Positions 45,733 through 55,702 of a stretch of 64,000 nucleotides of DNA are shown here, one piece after another. The translations under genes were made by a program, and so were the position numbers. Source of the stretch: Vibrio artabrorum (GTDB lineage: Bacteria; Pseudomonadota; Gammaproteobacteria; Enterobacterales; Vibrionaceae); NCBI RefSeq assembly GCF_024347295.1, contig NZ_AP025458.1, positions 2,046,001 through 2,110,000 of the forward strand, given 5' to 3'. Numbering within the stretch: position 1 is the first letter of the stretch; each line of letters starts with the position of its first letter. The notes under the pieces are model-generated. The model saw nothing but the letters and a program-made list of their open reading frames with translations. It searched no databases and was not told the origin of the DNA.

Positions 45733-47961
45733 CTAGATAGGACGAACACTGTCTCTGTCGAGTTCAGCGGCAAAACGTCTTTCAATGAACTGTACATTGG
45801 CATCGTTTTCTAAAGCGGTAAACGCATCTTTCAACTTACCTTGATACAATCGTTCTCGTAATTCTAGCGGCGTTTCTCCACCATCACCGATTTCAACACT
45901 CAAATGACACTCTTCTCCAAGCACAGTATTGAGAGACTGCAATAGCTCACTCTGTGCACGATCCGTATTCAAGTGAGCTTGGCTCGCTCTTAACGTTAAA
46001 GTGATTGATGTGTCGTTTTTAGCAAACACTGAGTTCAAAGCTAACTGTTCAACAAGCTTGGCTGTCTCTAGCTTTTGAATCGTGGCGGACCATTCATCTT
46101 GAGCAATCGACTCTTGAAGCAATTTGTCGACCATTTCTGGTGTCTTAATATGCTCTAACGCACGCTTGATCTGAGTAGGTGTCAGCTCTTTGCTCACCTC
46201 TTTCACTACAGGTTTAGACGGTTTCCAGCGATAAGGTTCATTATCGTTGGTCACATTTTCTGTCGAAGAGGCTGATAAAGAAGCTGGCGACACCCGCTCA
46301 GAACCACCGTGTTGCTGAGCAACTCGATCAAGAACTGAAGTTTTAGCAGGTGTCGCTTTAGCCTTTTTTGGCGCCGAGCCTTTGTTTTCTGTTGCCGAAC
46401 TGCCTCTACGTTGAGAGCGCAATTGGTGGCGTAAACCACTCACCGGCGAAGTGGCACGCGCTGGTTGCTCTTGCGGAGCAGAAGGTGCAGCGCTTGGCTG
46501 TTGAACCGGCCCCTGGTTCTGATAATTCGTTTGTTGCGGCTGAGGCTGTTCTGCACCGTAGCTTGGACACTCATCATAAGCCGGTGGTGCGTCATACTGG
46601 CTATGCGGGTAATCCTGATCTGGATAACCTTGATTGCCTACGTGATCAGCGTAACCTTGCGAATCTGAATATTGACTCTGATTCTGCTGCGGAGCCTGTT
46701 GCACCGGTTGCTGCTGCATAGGCTGCTGTTGAGGCGCCTGTTGTTGCATCTGAGGCTGTCTCGGAGCTACCATTGGCGCAGATTGGCTCACAGGTTGAGC
46801 AACGTTCTGAGCTTGAGCTGCTGGAACTGGCGCTGGGCTTGCCGACTGAGTCGAGATTGCAGTAGCAACCGCTTGTTCAGCTGGTCTAAATGCCAACATG
46901 CGTAAAACCACCATCTCAATACCAACGCGAGCGGTTGGCGACAATGGTAAGTCTTCACGACCTTTCAACACGATCTGGTAGTAGAGTTGAATGTCTTGTG
47001 GGCTAAGCGCTTTGCTCAGTAGTTCAAGCTTCTCTGCGTCAGGCTGTGCCTTATCTAATGTAGATGGCAAAGCTTGGAACATCGCAAGACGATGCAGTTG
47101 GGCCGCAAGCTGATTCAGCAAACCATCCCACTCAACACCGTTCTCAGCAAGGCTTTGGATACACGCCATCGCTTGCTGTGGCTGCTTACTGCTAATCGCT
47201 TCAAGCAAGTGGATAGCTTGGTCGGTATCCAGTGTTCCGAGCATGTGAGCAACAGTATCTGTTACGACATTGCCATTACCCAATGCGATAGCTTGGTCTG
47301 TAAGGCTTAGCGCATCACGCATACTGCCATCAGCAGCATGAGCAATCATTCCAAGCGCACGAGATTCAGACGTCACATCTTCTTGTTCAAGAATATGATC
47401 GAGCTGCTCGTGAATATTATCAACGCTGATCGGCTTGAGATGGAACTGCAAACAACGCGACAAGATCGTTACTGGAAGCTTCTGTGGATCCGTTGTTGCG
47501 AGCAAGAATTTCACATACTCAGGCGGCTCTTCTAAGGTCTTTAGAAGCGCGTTAAAGCTGTGCCTGGAAAGCATGTGGACTTCATCGATTAGGTAAACCT
47601 TGAAGCGACCACGTGCAGGCTTGTACTGAACATTGTCCAGAAGCTCGCGGGTATCTTCTACCTTTGTACGTGATGCCGCATCGATCTCGAGCAGGTCAAC
47701 AAAGCGACCTTCATCGATTTCTTTACAGGTTGCACATTCACCACAAGGGGTTGAAGTAATGCCTGTTTCACAGTTGAGTCCCTTAGCAAACAAACGACCG
47801 ATGGTTGTTTTACCAACACCTCGTGTACCGCTGAACAGGTATGCGTGGTGCAACCTGTTCTGGCTAAGGGCATTTTCTAATGCTGTTAAAACATGGGCTT
47901 GACCAACCACTTCTTTGAATTTGGTTGGTCGCCATTTTCGCGCTAACGCAAGATAGCTCAT
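45733..47961 (-). CDS. dnaX: DNA polymerase III subunits tau/gamma
   Basis: The clamp-loader ATPase, 742 residues in the full tau form. Walker A is FSGTRGVGKTTIGR, the zinc module is CGECATCKE, and the ATPase core ends at about residue 370. A long Gln/Pro/Ala-rich linker follows (MQQQAPQQQPMQQQ), then the tau-specific polymerase-binding domain. An A-AAA-AAG slippery heptamer at codons 531-533 puts a stop two codons later in the -1 frame, so a gamma form of about 534 residues is expected. First gene of the dnaX-ybaB-recR operon. Confidence 0.97.
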   Translation of the reverse strand: MSYLALARKWRPTKFKEVVGQAHVLTALENALSQNRLHHAYLFSGTRGVGKTTIGRLFAKGLNCETGITSTPCGECATCKEIDEGRFVDLLEIDAASRTKVEDTRELLDNVQYKPARGRFKVYLIDEVHMLSRHSFNALLKTLEEPPEYVKFLLATTDPQKLPVTILSRCLQFHLKPISVDNIHEQLDHILEQEDVTSESRALGMIAHAADGSMRDALSLTDQAIALGNGNVVTDTVAHMLGTLDTDQAIHLLEAISSKQPQQAMACIQSLAENGVEWDGLLNQLAAQLHRLAMFQALPSTLDKAQPDAEKLELLSKALSPQDIQLYYQIVLKGREDLPLSPTARVGIEMVVLRMLAFRPAEQAVATAISTQSASPAPVPAAQAQNVAQPVSQSAPMVAPRQPQMQQQAPQQQPMQQQPVQQAPQQNQSQYSDSQGYADHVGNQGYPDQDYPHSQYDAPPAYDECPSYGAEQPQPQQTNYQNQGPVQQPSAAPSAPQEQPARATSPVSGLRHQLRSQRRGSSATENKGSAPKKAKATPAKTSVLDRVAQQHGGSERVSPASLSASSTENVTNDNEPYRWKPSKPVVKEVSKELTPTQIKRALEHIKTPEMVDKLLQESIAQDEWSATIQKLETAKLVEQLALNSVFAKNDTSITLTLRASQAHLNTDRAQSELLQSLNTVLGEECHLSVEIGDGGETPLELRERLYQGKLKDAFTALENDANVQFIERRFAAELDRDSVRPI
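46363..46369 (-). promoter_or_regulatory. Programmed -1 frameshift site of dnaX
   Basis: On the minus strand the codons read CCA-AAA-AAG-GCT, containing the heptamer A-AAA-AAG in the correct phase (AAG is codon 533). After a -1 slip, translation would read GGC then TAA. E. coli dnaX uses the same heptamer to make gamma. Confidence 0.75.
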
Positions 47962-47979
47962 GAATAATTCCGAAAAGGA

Positions 47980-48525
47980 TTAATGACCGTCGAATTCGCA
48001 GATGCTAAACACTTCTAGACCTAAGCCTTGTAAGCGCTTGTCACCACCGATTTCTGGAAGGTTAATAACAAATGCAGCGTGTTCTACCACACCACCAAGC
48101 TGACGAATCAACTTTGTTGTTGCTTCAATCGTACCGCCCGTTGCTAGCAAATCATCAACCATAAGCACTTTATCGCCTTCAACGATAGCATCGGTATGGA
48201 TTTCTAGTGTATCAGTGCCGTACTCAAGCTCATAAGATTGTGCCACCGTTTGACGAGGCAGTTTGCCCGGCTTACGAACAGGGATGAAGCCAACACCTAG
48301 CTCAAGTGCAAGAGGCGCACCAAATAGGAAACCACGAGCTTCAGTACCCACGATCTTAGTAAAGCCCATGTCCTTGTATGTTTCCGCTAGCAGGTCGATA
48401 GTCGCCTTATAAGCTGCTGGGTCTTCCATCAAGCTTGTTACGTCACGGAACAAAATACCCGCTTTAGGGTAATCAGGAATGCTTTTGATGCTTGCTTTGA
48501 TCAGAGAGATTTTTTCTGTGTTCAT
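47980..48525 (-). CDS. apt: Adenine phosphoribosyltransferase
   Basis: A purine-salvage enzyme making AMP from adenine and PRPP. From ATG 48525 it is 181 residues and keeps [20 protein letters not shown] and the PRPP-binding loop [16 protein letters not shown]. The frame is open further to 48558, but the family starts near [10 protein letters not shown]. It lies directly upstream of dnaX (18 bases), as in many gammaproteobacteria. Confidence 0.95.
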   Translation of the reverse strand: MNTEKISLIKASIKSIPDYPKAGILFRDVTSLMEDPAAYKATIDLLAETYKDMGFTKIVGTEARGFLFGAPLALELGVGFIPVRKPGKLPRQTVAQSYELEYGTDTLEIHTDAIVEGDKVLMVDDLLATGGTIEATTKLIRQLGGVVEHAAFVINLPEIGGDKRLQGLGLEVFSICEFDGH

Positions 48526-48686
48526 AATCTTATGCACTTCATTAGGCTGCTTTCCCAACTCTCGTTAACGAATTAAACATCAACGTTCGGAATTAAGGAA
48601 AGGTACGATTGGTATTCATTGCAATGAGAGTCATAACTCTGACTGCTGAAATAATAAACGCCCGCTATACAAGCAGGCACACTGGC

Positions 48687-49085
48687 TTAATGGTAGTGAT
48701 TTTCTTTGCTGTCAGCAACCAACTCATGGGTTGGAAGTCGCATAAACCATGTGAGAAGAATAACAAGTACGCAAATTAGGAAAGCTTTCACCCAAATGAT
48801 AGGGGTAAAGTAGATAGATAACGCAAAACTCAACAAGATAAAGAGTACGCCACGTATTTTAACCTGTTTGGTGACGGCACCATATTGATACCAATTATTC
48901 AGCAAAGGTCCCAGCGTTTTGTGCTCATGCATCCACTTGTGCACTTTCGGATTGCTTCGCATAAAGCATGCACTGGCAAGAAGGAGAAAAGGCGTCGTAG
49001 GCAGAACAGGTAATACCATCCCCAGAACGGCGAGGAGTACGCAAAGACCACCAACAATATTCAGACTTAAAACTCGAATGCTAAT
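48687..49085 (-). CDS. ybaN: YbaN family inner-membrane protein (DUF454), probable ATT start
   Basis: A small membrane protein of unknown function with VLPTTPFLLLASACFMR and KIRGVLFILLSFALSIYF. The first ATG (49019) would cut into the first membrane helix and leave 110 residues with no ribosome site. Upstream in frame, a perfect AAGGAG (49092-49097) lies six bases before an ATT at 49085, giving 132 residues with a full first helix (LNIVGGLCVLLAVLGMVLPV). No ATG, GTG or TTG exists in that interval, so ATT initiation, as in infC, is my best reading. Confidence 0.75.
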   Translation of the reverse strand: MSIRVLSLNIVGGLCVLLAVLGMVLPVLPTTPFLLLASACFMRSNPKVHKWMHEHKTLGPLLNNWYQYGAVTKQVKIRGVLFILLSFALSIYFTPIIWVKAFLICVLVILLTWFMRLPTHELVADSKENHYH

Positions 49086-49323
49086 TGTGGTCTCCTTGAG
49101 TTAATAATAGTCTGTCAAAAATAGCTGACTAGAATGTGGCGTCATCTTTGAATACCTGAATCAACGTGAGTGTTACTGGTACCAAAACACGGCTAATAAG
49201 CCTTGGAAATAGAATACATGAAACAGGCCGTGAAAATCTTGATTATCTCTCATGATGACTTCTTGTTTTTGTTAGGAAAAGTAAGCGACTAACAAACAAA
49301 GCTTGTCTCGATATGCCACAAAA

Positions 49324-49358
49324 AAGGTATGGCTGCACCCACTGCACAGCCATACCTT
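49324..49358 (-). terminator. Terminator after rssB
   Basis: The perfect 12-bp stem AAGGTATGGCTG / CAGCCATACCTT is followed on the minus strand by TTTTTTGTGG-type sequence, 36 bases past the rssB stop. Confidence 0.85.
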
Positions 49359-49393
49359 AATCGATTATTCACCCAAACAGAGGACATATAGAG

Positions 49394-50497
49394 TTAATCA
49401 ATAGACCCTTGGTGAATGTCTAAACTAAAACTTGCCGCGCCGAGTAGGCTCAATGAAAGTTGGCAGCCCTGTTCAATCGGAAGGTCGCGGGTAATAAAGT
49501 TCTTTTTGCAGTTCTCGCCCAAGCGCTCACCTGCTGCAATATGTTGATTCAATTCACCATTCGACCATTGCCCGTCTAAACCCGCAGGTAAAATGGAAAT
49601 GGTTCCCTCGGCAAGGTCCGCAACACCAAACAAAGCATTTACTGGGGTGGAACATTTAGAGCAACGAATGCCCTTTTCTAAGATCTCAGCAATATCTTTG
49701 AGATCAATATTAAAATCTTTCCTGTTTCTGATGTAATCGTGGAACAGCGCTCTCACCAACAGTGTTGTCGCCGAGCCGCCATGATCAGACGACGACGAAT
49801 CGACGAGGTAAAAAGCAAACTGCCCGTTCATCATCCATGCGTAATCAAACACAAGTGGCATCATCTCTGTTGATTGCAGCAATCGATAGCTACAGCGCCA
49901 TGCTCCTTGTCGTGTGTCTTTTTCCGGAAGCAGAGCATGGAGCAAGTCTTTTGCTGCACTCGGGTTATCTTGCAAGTAATTCAGATGCCAATGCAATTCT
50001 TGGTCTTCTGGAATCTCTCCACCGCCATCAACACAAAACCATTGGCTTGAAAAATCTCGCTGGTCTGAAATATTATCAAACGAGTCTGCTAATGTATTCG
50101 CTATCGCACTCCCTAGATGTGCATGATCCTCCAACGGTTTAGCTAGAAAATCTTTAATACCAAATCGCAATGCTTTAGCAACAGACGACATATCATCGGT
50201 TGCTGACACCACAATCATAGGTAATGATGGATACTCTAAGCTAAGCTCCTCGACGAGTTCAATACCATCTAAAATTGGCATTGATAAGTCACACACAATC
50301 AAATCAGGTGCTGACCCCCTAAGCTTCTGTAAAGCGTCCAGCCCATTCTCAGCCTCAACCACTTTGTACCCCGTCGCATCTAAATACGCGCTCGTTATAC
50401 GACGAAAAATAGGGTCATCATCAACCAACATCACACATTTTTGGTCGGTTATCTCTTGAGCCGAGGTCATGACAGGCTGACTGTAAGTTTTGTACAT
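49394..50497 (-). CDS. rssB: Response regulator RssB (RpoS-degradation adaptor type)
   Basis: A 367-residue protein with an N-terminal receiver domain (VMLVDDDPIFRRI, phospho-acceptor Asp in LIVCDLSMPILDG, Lys in KDFLAKPLED) and a C-terminal PP2C-like domain without clear phosphatase metal residues (WMMNGQFAFYLVDSSSSDHG). This matches RssB, which delivers sigma-S to ClpXP. ATG 50497 is preferred; an in-frame GTG at 50512 and an ATG at 50470 are alternatives. Function in this species is inferred by orthology. Confidence 0.88.
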   Translation of the reverse strand: MYKTYSQPVMTSAQEITDQKCVMLVDDDPIFRRITSAYLDATGYKVVEAENGLDALQKLRGSAPDLIVCDLSMPILDGIELVEELSLEYPSLPMIVVSATDDMSSVAKALRFGIKDFLAKPLEDHAHLGSAIANTLADSFDNISDQRDFSSQWFCVDGGGEIPEDQELHWHLNYLQDNPSAAKDLLHALLPEKDTRQGAWRCSYRLLQSTEMMPLVFDYAWMMNGQFAFYLVDSSSSDHGGSATTLLVRALFHDYIRNRKDFNIDLKDIAEILEKGIRCSKCSTPVNALFGVADLAEGTISILPAGLDGQWSNGELNQHIAAGERLGENCKKNFITRDLPIEQGCQLSLSLLGAASFSLDIHQGSID

Positions 50498-50725
50498 AAT
50501 CTCGAACCTCACAAAACTAAGTCGAATTATTATTGTTATCTGTTTTAAGCATTAATATAAAACGTAGTAACAAAATACTAAATACACAAATTTGCTCTGT
50601 TTACTGGAAATTCGTGACAAGCGTTGGAATACTTGTATATAGTGCAACAAGTTGACGTGACGCAAACATTGATTTCAATGTTGCGTATAAATTAGGTGAG
50701 ATTGTAAACAAATGTGTCTGGATTT

Positions 50726-51601
50726 ATGAAATTAGATGATTTAAACCTCTTTAGACTCGTCGTTGAGAATGGAAGCTATACCGCAACATCGCGCAAAACT
50801 ATGATTCCGGTTGCGACCATTACACGACGCATACAAGCCTTAGAAGACTCTCTAAACCTGAGGCTTCTCAATAGACACGCGCGCAAACTCTCTTTAACGG
50901 AGGCTGGCGAACGTTTTTTTAATGAATGCTCTCCGCTATTGCAACGTTTGTCTTCTACTGCAGAAGAACTTACTGATATGTGCAAAGGAGCATCCGGTAA
51001 GATTCGTATTACGGCCCCTTCTAACCTGACCAAACGCATGATGATGCCGATGTTCAGTGAATTCATGACTCAATACCCTGACATTAATATCGAGTTAATG
51101 ATGAACAACCAAGCCGATCAGCTTGATCCAACTGAGTGGGACGTTATCTTCAGAGTCGGCCCACAACGTGACTCAAGCCTCATTGCAAGAAAGATCAGTG
51201 AGGTAAAAGATATTCTTATCGCCAGTCCTGACTACTTAGCTAAGAACCCTGCGCCAAATCATGCAGAAGAGTTGGCTAACCATTCTCTACTTAAAGGCTA
51301 TCCACTGATTAAGTGGCAGTTGAGTAACTCGAATGAAGAGACAGTGATTAATAGCGAAAAAGGTCGTTTCAACGCCAATGCACTTAATGTTGTGAGGCAA
51401 GCGTGTACTGAAGGCCTAGGTATCACCCTAATGCCTGATGTGATGATCCGTGAATACATTGAAGATGGCAGTTTAGTGCAAGTCTTAGAAGACTGGAGCG
51501 CTAACCCTCGCGATATTTACATGCTCTATAACCACAAAGACCACCTGCCAGAAAAAGTGAGACTGTTCATTGATTTTGTGATCGCATACCACATTCATTA
51601 A
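50726..51601 (+). CDS. LysR-family transcriptional regulator
   Basis: A 291-residue regulator with an N-terminal winged helix (LDDLNLFRLVVENGSYTATS, LNLRLLNRHARKLSLTEAGE) and a C-terminal periplasmic-binding-like effector domain. The ATG at 50726 has GGA upstream; a GTG 12 bases earlier is possible. It is divergent from rssB with about 230 bases between. LysR proteins often regulate the divergent neighbour or themselves, but no target can be read here. Confidence 0.92.
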   Translation: MKLDDLNLFRLVVENGSYTATSRKTMIPVATITRRIQALEDSLNLRLLNRHARKLSLTEAGERFFNECSPLLQRLSSTAEELTDMCKGASGKIRITAPSNLTKRMMMPMFSEFMTQYPDINIELMMNNQADQLDPTEWDVIFRVGPQRDSSLIARKISEVKDILIASPDYLAKNPAPNHAEELANHSLLKGYPLIKWQLSNSNEETVINSEKGRFNANALNVVRQACTEGLGITLMPDVMIREYIEDGSLVQVLEDWSANPRDIYMLYNHKDHLPEKVRLFIDFVIAYHIH

Positions 51602-51624
51602 CGTCGGCTCTTTTTTCTGCCAAC

Positions 51625-51656
51625 AAAAAACCAGAGCCAATGCTCTGGTTTTTTAT
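51625..51656. terminator. Bidirectional terminator between lysR and purF
   Basis: The perfect 12-bp stem AAAAAACCAGAG / CTCTGGTTTTTT has a six-base loop and T runs on both strands, and ends both the regulator gene and the purF operon. Confidence 0.92.
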
Positions 51657-51720
51657 TACTCATTTTTATGAGTACGCTAACAATGATGCTTTATTGTTGA
51701 CGAGAATGATTTATTGCTCG

Positions 51721-53235
51721 CTAAGCACCTTCGTTATGTAACTCTAGGTTCGCTAAGTCTTGTTGGATCTCACGCAGAACCTTTGAATCGTCATTGCGTA
51801 AAGAATCAAGAAAATCTAAGTATGCCTGATCGATATCACCCGTTACATACTCACCATTAAATACCGATGTATCAAATCGAGAAATATCTTGATTACCCAT
51901 ACCGACCGCAGAGATTAAATCTGGCAGCGTTTGGAAGATCAAAGCATCGGCGCCAATCTGTTTACAAATCGTTTCATTGTCACGGCCATGAGCAATCAGC
52001 TCTGTCGCGCTCGGCATATCGATACCGTAAACATTCGGGAAACGAACCTCTGGTGCGGCTGAAACCATGAAAACTTTGTTTGCGCCAGAGTCACGAGCCA
52101 TTTCAATGATCTGCTCAGATGTGGTGCCACGAACAATCGAGTCATCCACTAACAGTACGTTCTTGCCTTTAAACTCAGAACGGATCGCATTAAGTTTACG
52201 GCGAACCGACTTCTTACGCTGTTGTTGACCTGGCATGATGAACGTGCGACCTACATAGCGGTTTTTCACAAAACCTTGACGGTATGGCTTATTGATCGCT
52301 TGAGCAATACGCAATGCAATATCGTTCGACGTCTCAGGAATCGGAATAACCACATCAATATCTAAGTCTGCGTATTCTTCTTTAATACGCTTACCAAGCA
52401 TTTCACCCATCTCTACGCGAGCACTGTAAACTGAGATTTTGTCGATGAACGAGTCCGGACGAGCAAAATAAACAAACTCAAAGATGCACGGGTTAAGTTG
52501 TGGGTTATCTGCGCATTGCTTAGTGAAAAGCTCACCGTCGAACGTTGCATAGATAGCTTCACCGGGTGCTACGTCACGCATGAAGTCGAAACCAACAGCA
52601 TCGAGTGCTACCGATTCAGACGCAACCATATACTCTATTTTACCGTTAACTTCGCGCTTACCAAGACACAATGGACGGATACCATGCGGGTCACGGAATG
52701 CAATCATACCGTGGCCGATGATCATTGCCGTTACGGCGTAAGCACCGCGAATAGTGCGGTGCACGTTAGCAACTGCACGAAAAACGTCTTCTGAAGTCAC
52801 ATTACCTTTAACGGTATCGATCTCGTGAGCTAATACGTTCAGCAGAACTTCAGAATCAGAGGTGGTGTTTACATGACGACGGTCTTTTTCGAACAACTTC
52901 TCACGAACTTCGTTTGCGTTCGTCAGGTTACCGTTGTGTGCCAACGTAATGCCAAAAGGAGAGTTTACATAGAAAGGCTGAGCTTCAGAAGCACTTGAAC
53001 TACCCGCGGTAGGGTAACGAACATGGCCAATCCCCACTTCACCTTGTAGGCGCTGCATGTGTTTTGCTTCAAAAACATCTTTTACTAAACCGTTCGCCTT
53101 GCGCAGACGGAAACGATTGCTTTCTATGGTACAAATACCCGCGGCATCTTGGCCACGATGCTGCAATACCGTCAAAGCGTCATAAATAGACTGGTTTACA
53201 GGTGTTGAACCCACGATTCCAACAATACCACACAT
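51721..53235 (-). CDS. purF: Amidophosphoribosyltransferase
   Basis: First committed enzyme of purine synthesis, 504 residues. The catalytic Cys follows the initiator Met (MCGIVGIVG) in the glutaminase domain. The phosphoribosyltransferase domain has [17 protein letters not shown] for PRPP binding. It is the last gene of the cluster truA-accD-folC-dedD-cvpA-purF, 33 bases after cvpA. Confidence 0.98.
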   Translation of the reverse strand: MCGIVGIVGSTPVNQSIYDALTVLQHRGQDAAGICTIESNRFRLRKANGLVKDVFEAKHMQRLQGEVGIGHVRYPTAGSSSASEAQPFYVNSPFGITLAHNGNLTNANEVREKLFEKDRRHVNTTSDSEVLLNVLAHEIDTVKGNVTSEDVFRAVANVHRTIRGAYAVTAMIIGHGMIAFRDPHGIRPLCLGKREVNGKIEYMVASESVALDAVGFDFMRDVAPGEAIYATFDGELFTKQCADNPQLNPCIFEFVYFARPDSFIDKISVYSARVEMGEMLGKRIKEEYADLDIDVVIPIPETSNDIALRIAQAINKPYRQGFVKNRYVGRTFIMPGQQQRKKSVRRKLNAIRSEFKGKNVLLVDDSIVRGTTSEQIIEMARDSGANKVFMVSAAPEVRFPNVYGIDMPSATELIAHGRDNETICKQIGADALIFQTLPDLISAVGMGNQDISRFDTSVFNGEYVTGDIDQAYLDFLDSLRNDDSKVLREIQQDLANLELHNEGA

Positions 53236-53268
53236 GTCCTAATCCTCGATTTTCGACATTAACTGGCG

Positions 53269-53760
53269 CTAAATCACGCCAGATAAGAAACTAGATGTTG
53301 CTTGTAAATGCTCGAAGAACGGCGCAATGATTCGGCTAAATTCCGGCACCAATTGCGAATTCTTCCACCATTCAGAACTTGGGAATGCAGTAAACGCATC
53401 CATGAAAAACAACACTGCGGACACAATCAAAACACCACGTAAGCCGCCAAAGACGACCCCCAATATTCTGTCTGTACCCGACAAGCCTGTTTTCTGAACT
53501 AGCTGACCGATGACATAATTAATTAAGGCACCAACAACTAATGTTGCAACAAACAATGCTGCTATCGCAGTTCCGTTTCGAAACATCTCGTCATCGATAT
53601 TGGTAAAGTACATGGCTAATTTCGCGTAGTACTGGCTAGCAATAAAAAATGCTCCAAACCAAATAACGAGTGACAACGCTTCTTTAGCGAAACCACGAAC
53701 TAAACTGATCACGGCAGAGAAGCCGATCACGCCTAAAATGATAAAATCTAACCAATTCAT
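53269..53760 (-). CDS. cvpA: CvpA family inner-membrane protein
   Basis: A 163-residue membrane protein with four predicted helices (FIILGVIGFSAVISLVRG, LVIWFGAFFIASQYYA, IAALFVATLVVGALINYV and a Gly-rich LRGVLIVSAVLFF). It is needed for colicin V export in E. coli and for envelope stress tolerance in others. It lies directly before purF, the conserved pair. Confidence 0.95.
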   Translation of the reverse strand: MNWLDFIILGVIGFSAVISLVRGFAKEALSLVIWFGAFFIASQYYAKLAMYFTNIDDEMFRNGTAIAALFVATLVVGALINYVIGQLVQKTGLSGTDRILGVVFGGLRGVLIVSAVLFFMDAFTAFPSSEWWKNSQLVPEFSRIIAPFFEHLQATSSFLSGVI

Positions 53761-53821
53761 GAATTCTTCATCTTAAGTTGGCGCGCATTTTAACAGAAAA
53801 AATGCTGACGCAAACGTTTTC

Positions 53822-54397
53822 TTATGGGTTTAACGGTTTAAATTTGAGCAATTGGCCTTTTGAGCCCGTGATTTTTTCTAATTCCTTAACTTGTCGCTCA
53901 AGTTTGGATTTAGAGACATCAGGCCCAATAATTACCCGCGTAAAAGTTTTTTCTTGTTTGGTGTGAGCTTGGTAACCGCGCTTTTGTAGATCCTTAACAA
54001 CGTTTTTTGCGTTATCAGCATTCTTCAAAGCCATCAATTGAATAATCCAAGCGCTGTCTTGGTATTCGTTTTTTTCAGGCACCGGCTTAACCACAACAGC
54101 GACTCTGTCTGCCTCTTTCTTACTTGAAGCTGACATGCTTTGCGTATTTGAATGATCAGCGCCGCCACCGTCAATCACTTGCTCAACCGGGGCATCGGGT
54201 AACGCAATCTGATCTTCAACGGGATCGAGGACTTCAAACACTTCAACATTACTCTCAAGCTCAGGCTTAATCGGAATGCTTGCAAACTCTTCTTTATAGT
54301 GGAGCTTCTTACCATCGAGCACATCAGGCAATACAATCACGCCAATGGCGACTAAAATGATGGTGCCGACTAATCGGCTTTGGAATTTACTTGCCAT
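53822..54397 (-). CDS. dedD: DedD-like SPOR-domain protein
   Basis: A 191-residue septal-ring protein. One N-terminal membrane helix (LVGTIILVAIGVIVLPDVL), a polar linker and a C-terminal SPOR domain (SAWIIQLMALKNADNAKNVV, GYQAHTKQEKTFTRVIIGP) that binds denuded peptidoglycan. It starts immediately after the folC stop with no gap, so the two are coupled. Confidence 0.93.
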   Translation of the reverse strand: MASKFQSRLVGTIILVAIGVIVLPDVLDGKKLHYKEEFASIPIKPELESNVEVFEVLDPVEDQIALPDAPVEQVIDGGGADHSNTQSMSASSKKEADRVAVVVKPVPEKNEYQDSAWIIQLMALKNADNAKNVVKDLQKRGYQAHTKQEKTFTRVIIGPDVSKSKLERQVKELEKITGSKGQLLKFKPLNP

Positions 54398-55660
54398 TTA
54401 GTTTCCTTTTCTCTGCCAATGCTCCAACACTTCACCCACGGTATGGAAAGAACCGACAACCAACACAACATCGTCACCTTTAACAGAAGCTAAAGCCGCT
54501 TCAAACGCTGTGACAGGGTTTGAATGCTGCTCTACGCCTGCTGGTAGGCTTTGACACAATTCAGCGGCTGTCGCTGCGCGTGGCCCTTGCAATGAAGCTG
54601 GATACCAATGGGTTGCGATTGGCGCTAATACTTCCAATGTCGCTGGGATATCTTTGTCGTGAAGCATGGCGACTACAACGTGTAAATTTTTGCCTGCATA
54701 CTTTTTCGCTACTTGCTGTGCAAAATATTCAGCGGAATGCGGGTTATGTGCCACATCAAGTACAATCACTGGCTGTTCGCAGATTTGCTGCATGCGTCCA
54801 GGCAACTGTGCGTTCTTCATACCATTAACGATATTTTCGTCACTAATATTGAGATCTGAAACACCTAATGCCATTAAAGCGGTTGCTGCATTCGGTAATG
54901 GTAAGCTTGGAATGGGCAACGATTCTAATTGAAATGCACCACTGCGCCATTGCCAAGTGTCACCGTCAACAGCATAGCTGTATTGAATACCCACTTGATA
55001 AAACTCAGCTTTGATATCATCAGCATGTGCAGCGACCGTTGCTGGCGGTTTAGGCTGTCCACAGATCGCTGGCTTACCACTACGATAAATGCCCGCTTTT
55101 TCAAAACCAATCACATTAATGTCGTCACCCAGCCAATCAACGTGGTCGACTGCTAAGCTAGTAATCACGGACACGTCATGCTCAACGATATTGGTCGCGT
55201 CTAAGCGCCCTCCGAGGCCCACTTCTAATAATACGATATCGACAGCTTCAGTCTGAAAAGCGCGCAGCGCTGCTAACGTTCCGTATTCGAAGAAACTAAG
55301 GCTGATTTCACCCCGCTCTTTTTCAATGAAATCAAAAGATCGAACCATCTTTTCATCAGACAGATCTCGCCCGTTAATACGAACACGTTCGTTATAGCGA
55401 ATTAAGTGAGGAGAACTATAAACACCAACCGAATAACCCGCGTCCAATAGAATGGCTTCCATCAGAGCACATGTGGAGCCTTTGCCATTGGTTCCAGCAA
55501 CGGTAATAACATGTTGAGCTGGTTTGGTAAGGTTGGCCTTAGAGGCGACAGCCTGAACTCGGTCTAAACCAAGGTCAATCGCGCTTGTGTGGATCTTTGA
55601 TAAATAATCAAGCCACATCTCCAAAGAGGATGTGGCTTGAGGAGTAGGTTGTTGACTCAT
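54398..55660 (-). CDS. folC: Dihydrofolate synthase / folylpolyglutamate synthase
   Basis: A 420-residue Mur-ligase-like enzyme that adds glutamate to dihydropteroate and folates. The P-loop is VAGTNGKGSTCALMEA, and the family shows SPHLIRYNERVRING and GRLDATNIV, then LDVAHNPHSAEYFA in the C-terminal domain. It lies between accD and dedD in the conserved order. Confidence 0.97.
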   Translation of the reverse strand: MSQQPTPQATSSLEMWLDYLSKIHTSAIDLGLDRVQAVASKANLTKPAQHVITVAGTNGKGSTCALMEAILLDAGYSVGVYSSPHLIRYNERVRINGRDLSDEKMVRSFDFIEKERGEISLSFFEYGTLAALRAFQTEAVDIVLLEVGLGGRLDATNIVEHDVSVITSLAVDHVDWLGDDINVIGFEKAGIYRSGKPAICGQPKPPATVAAHADDIKAEFYQVGIQYSYAVDGDTWQWRSGAFQLESLPIPSLPLPNAATALMALGVSDLNISDENIVNGMKNAQLPGRMQQICEQPVIVLDVAHNPHSAEYFAQQVAKKYAGKNLHVVVAMLHDKDIPATLEVLAPIATHWYPASLQGPRAATAAELCQSLPAGVEQHSNPVTAFEAALASVKGDDVVLVVGSFHTVGEVLEHWQRKGN

Positions 55661-55702
55661 CTAACTCATAACCATGATTAAGTAGGTTTGTTAGAAGGTA
55701 CT

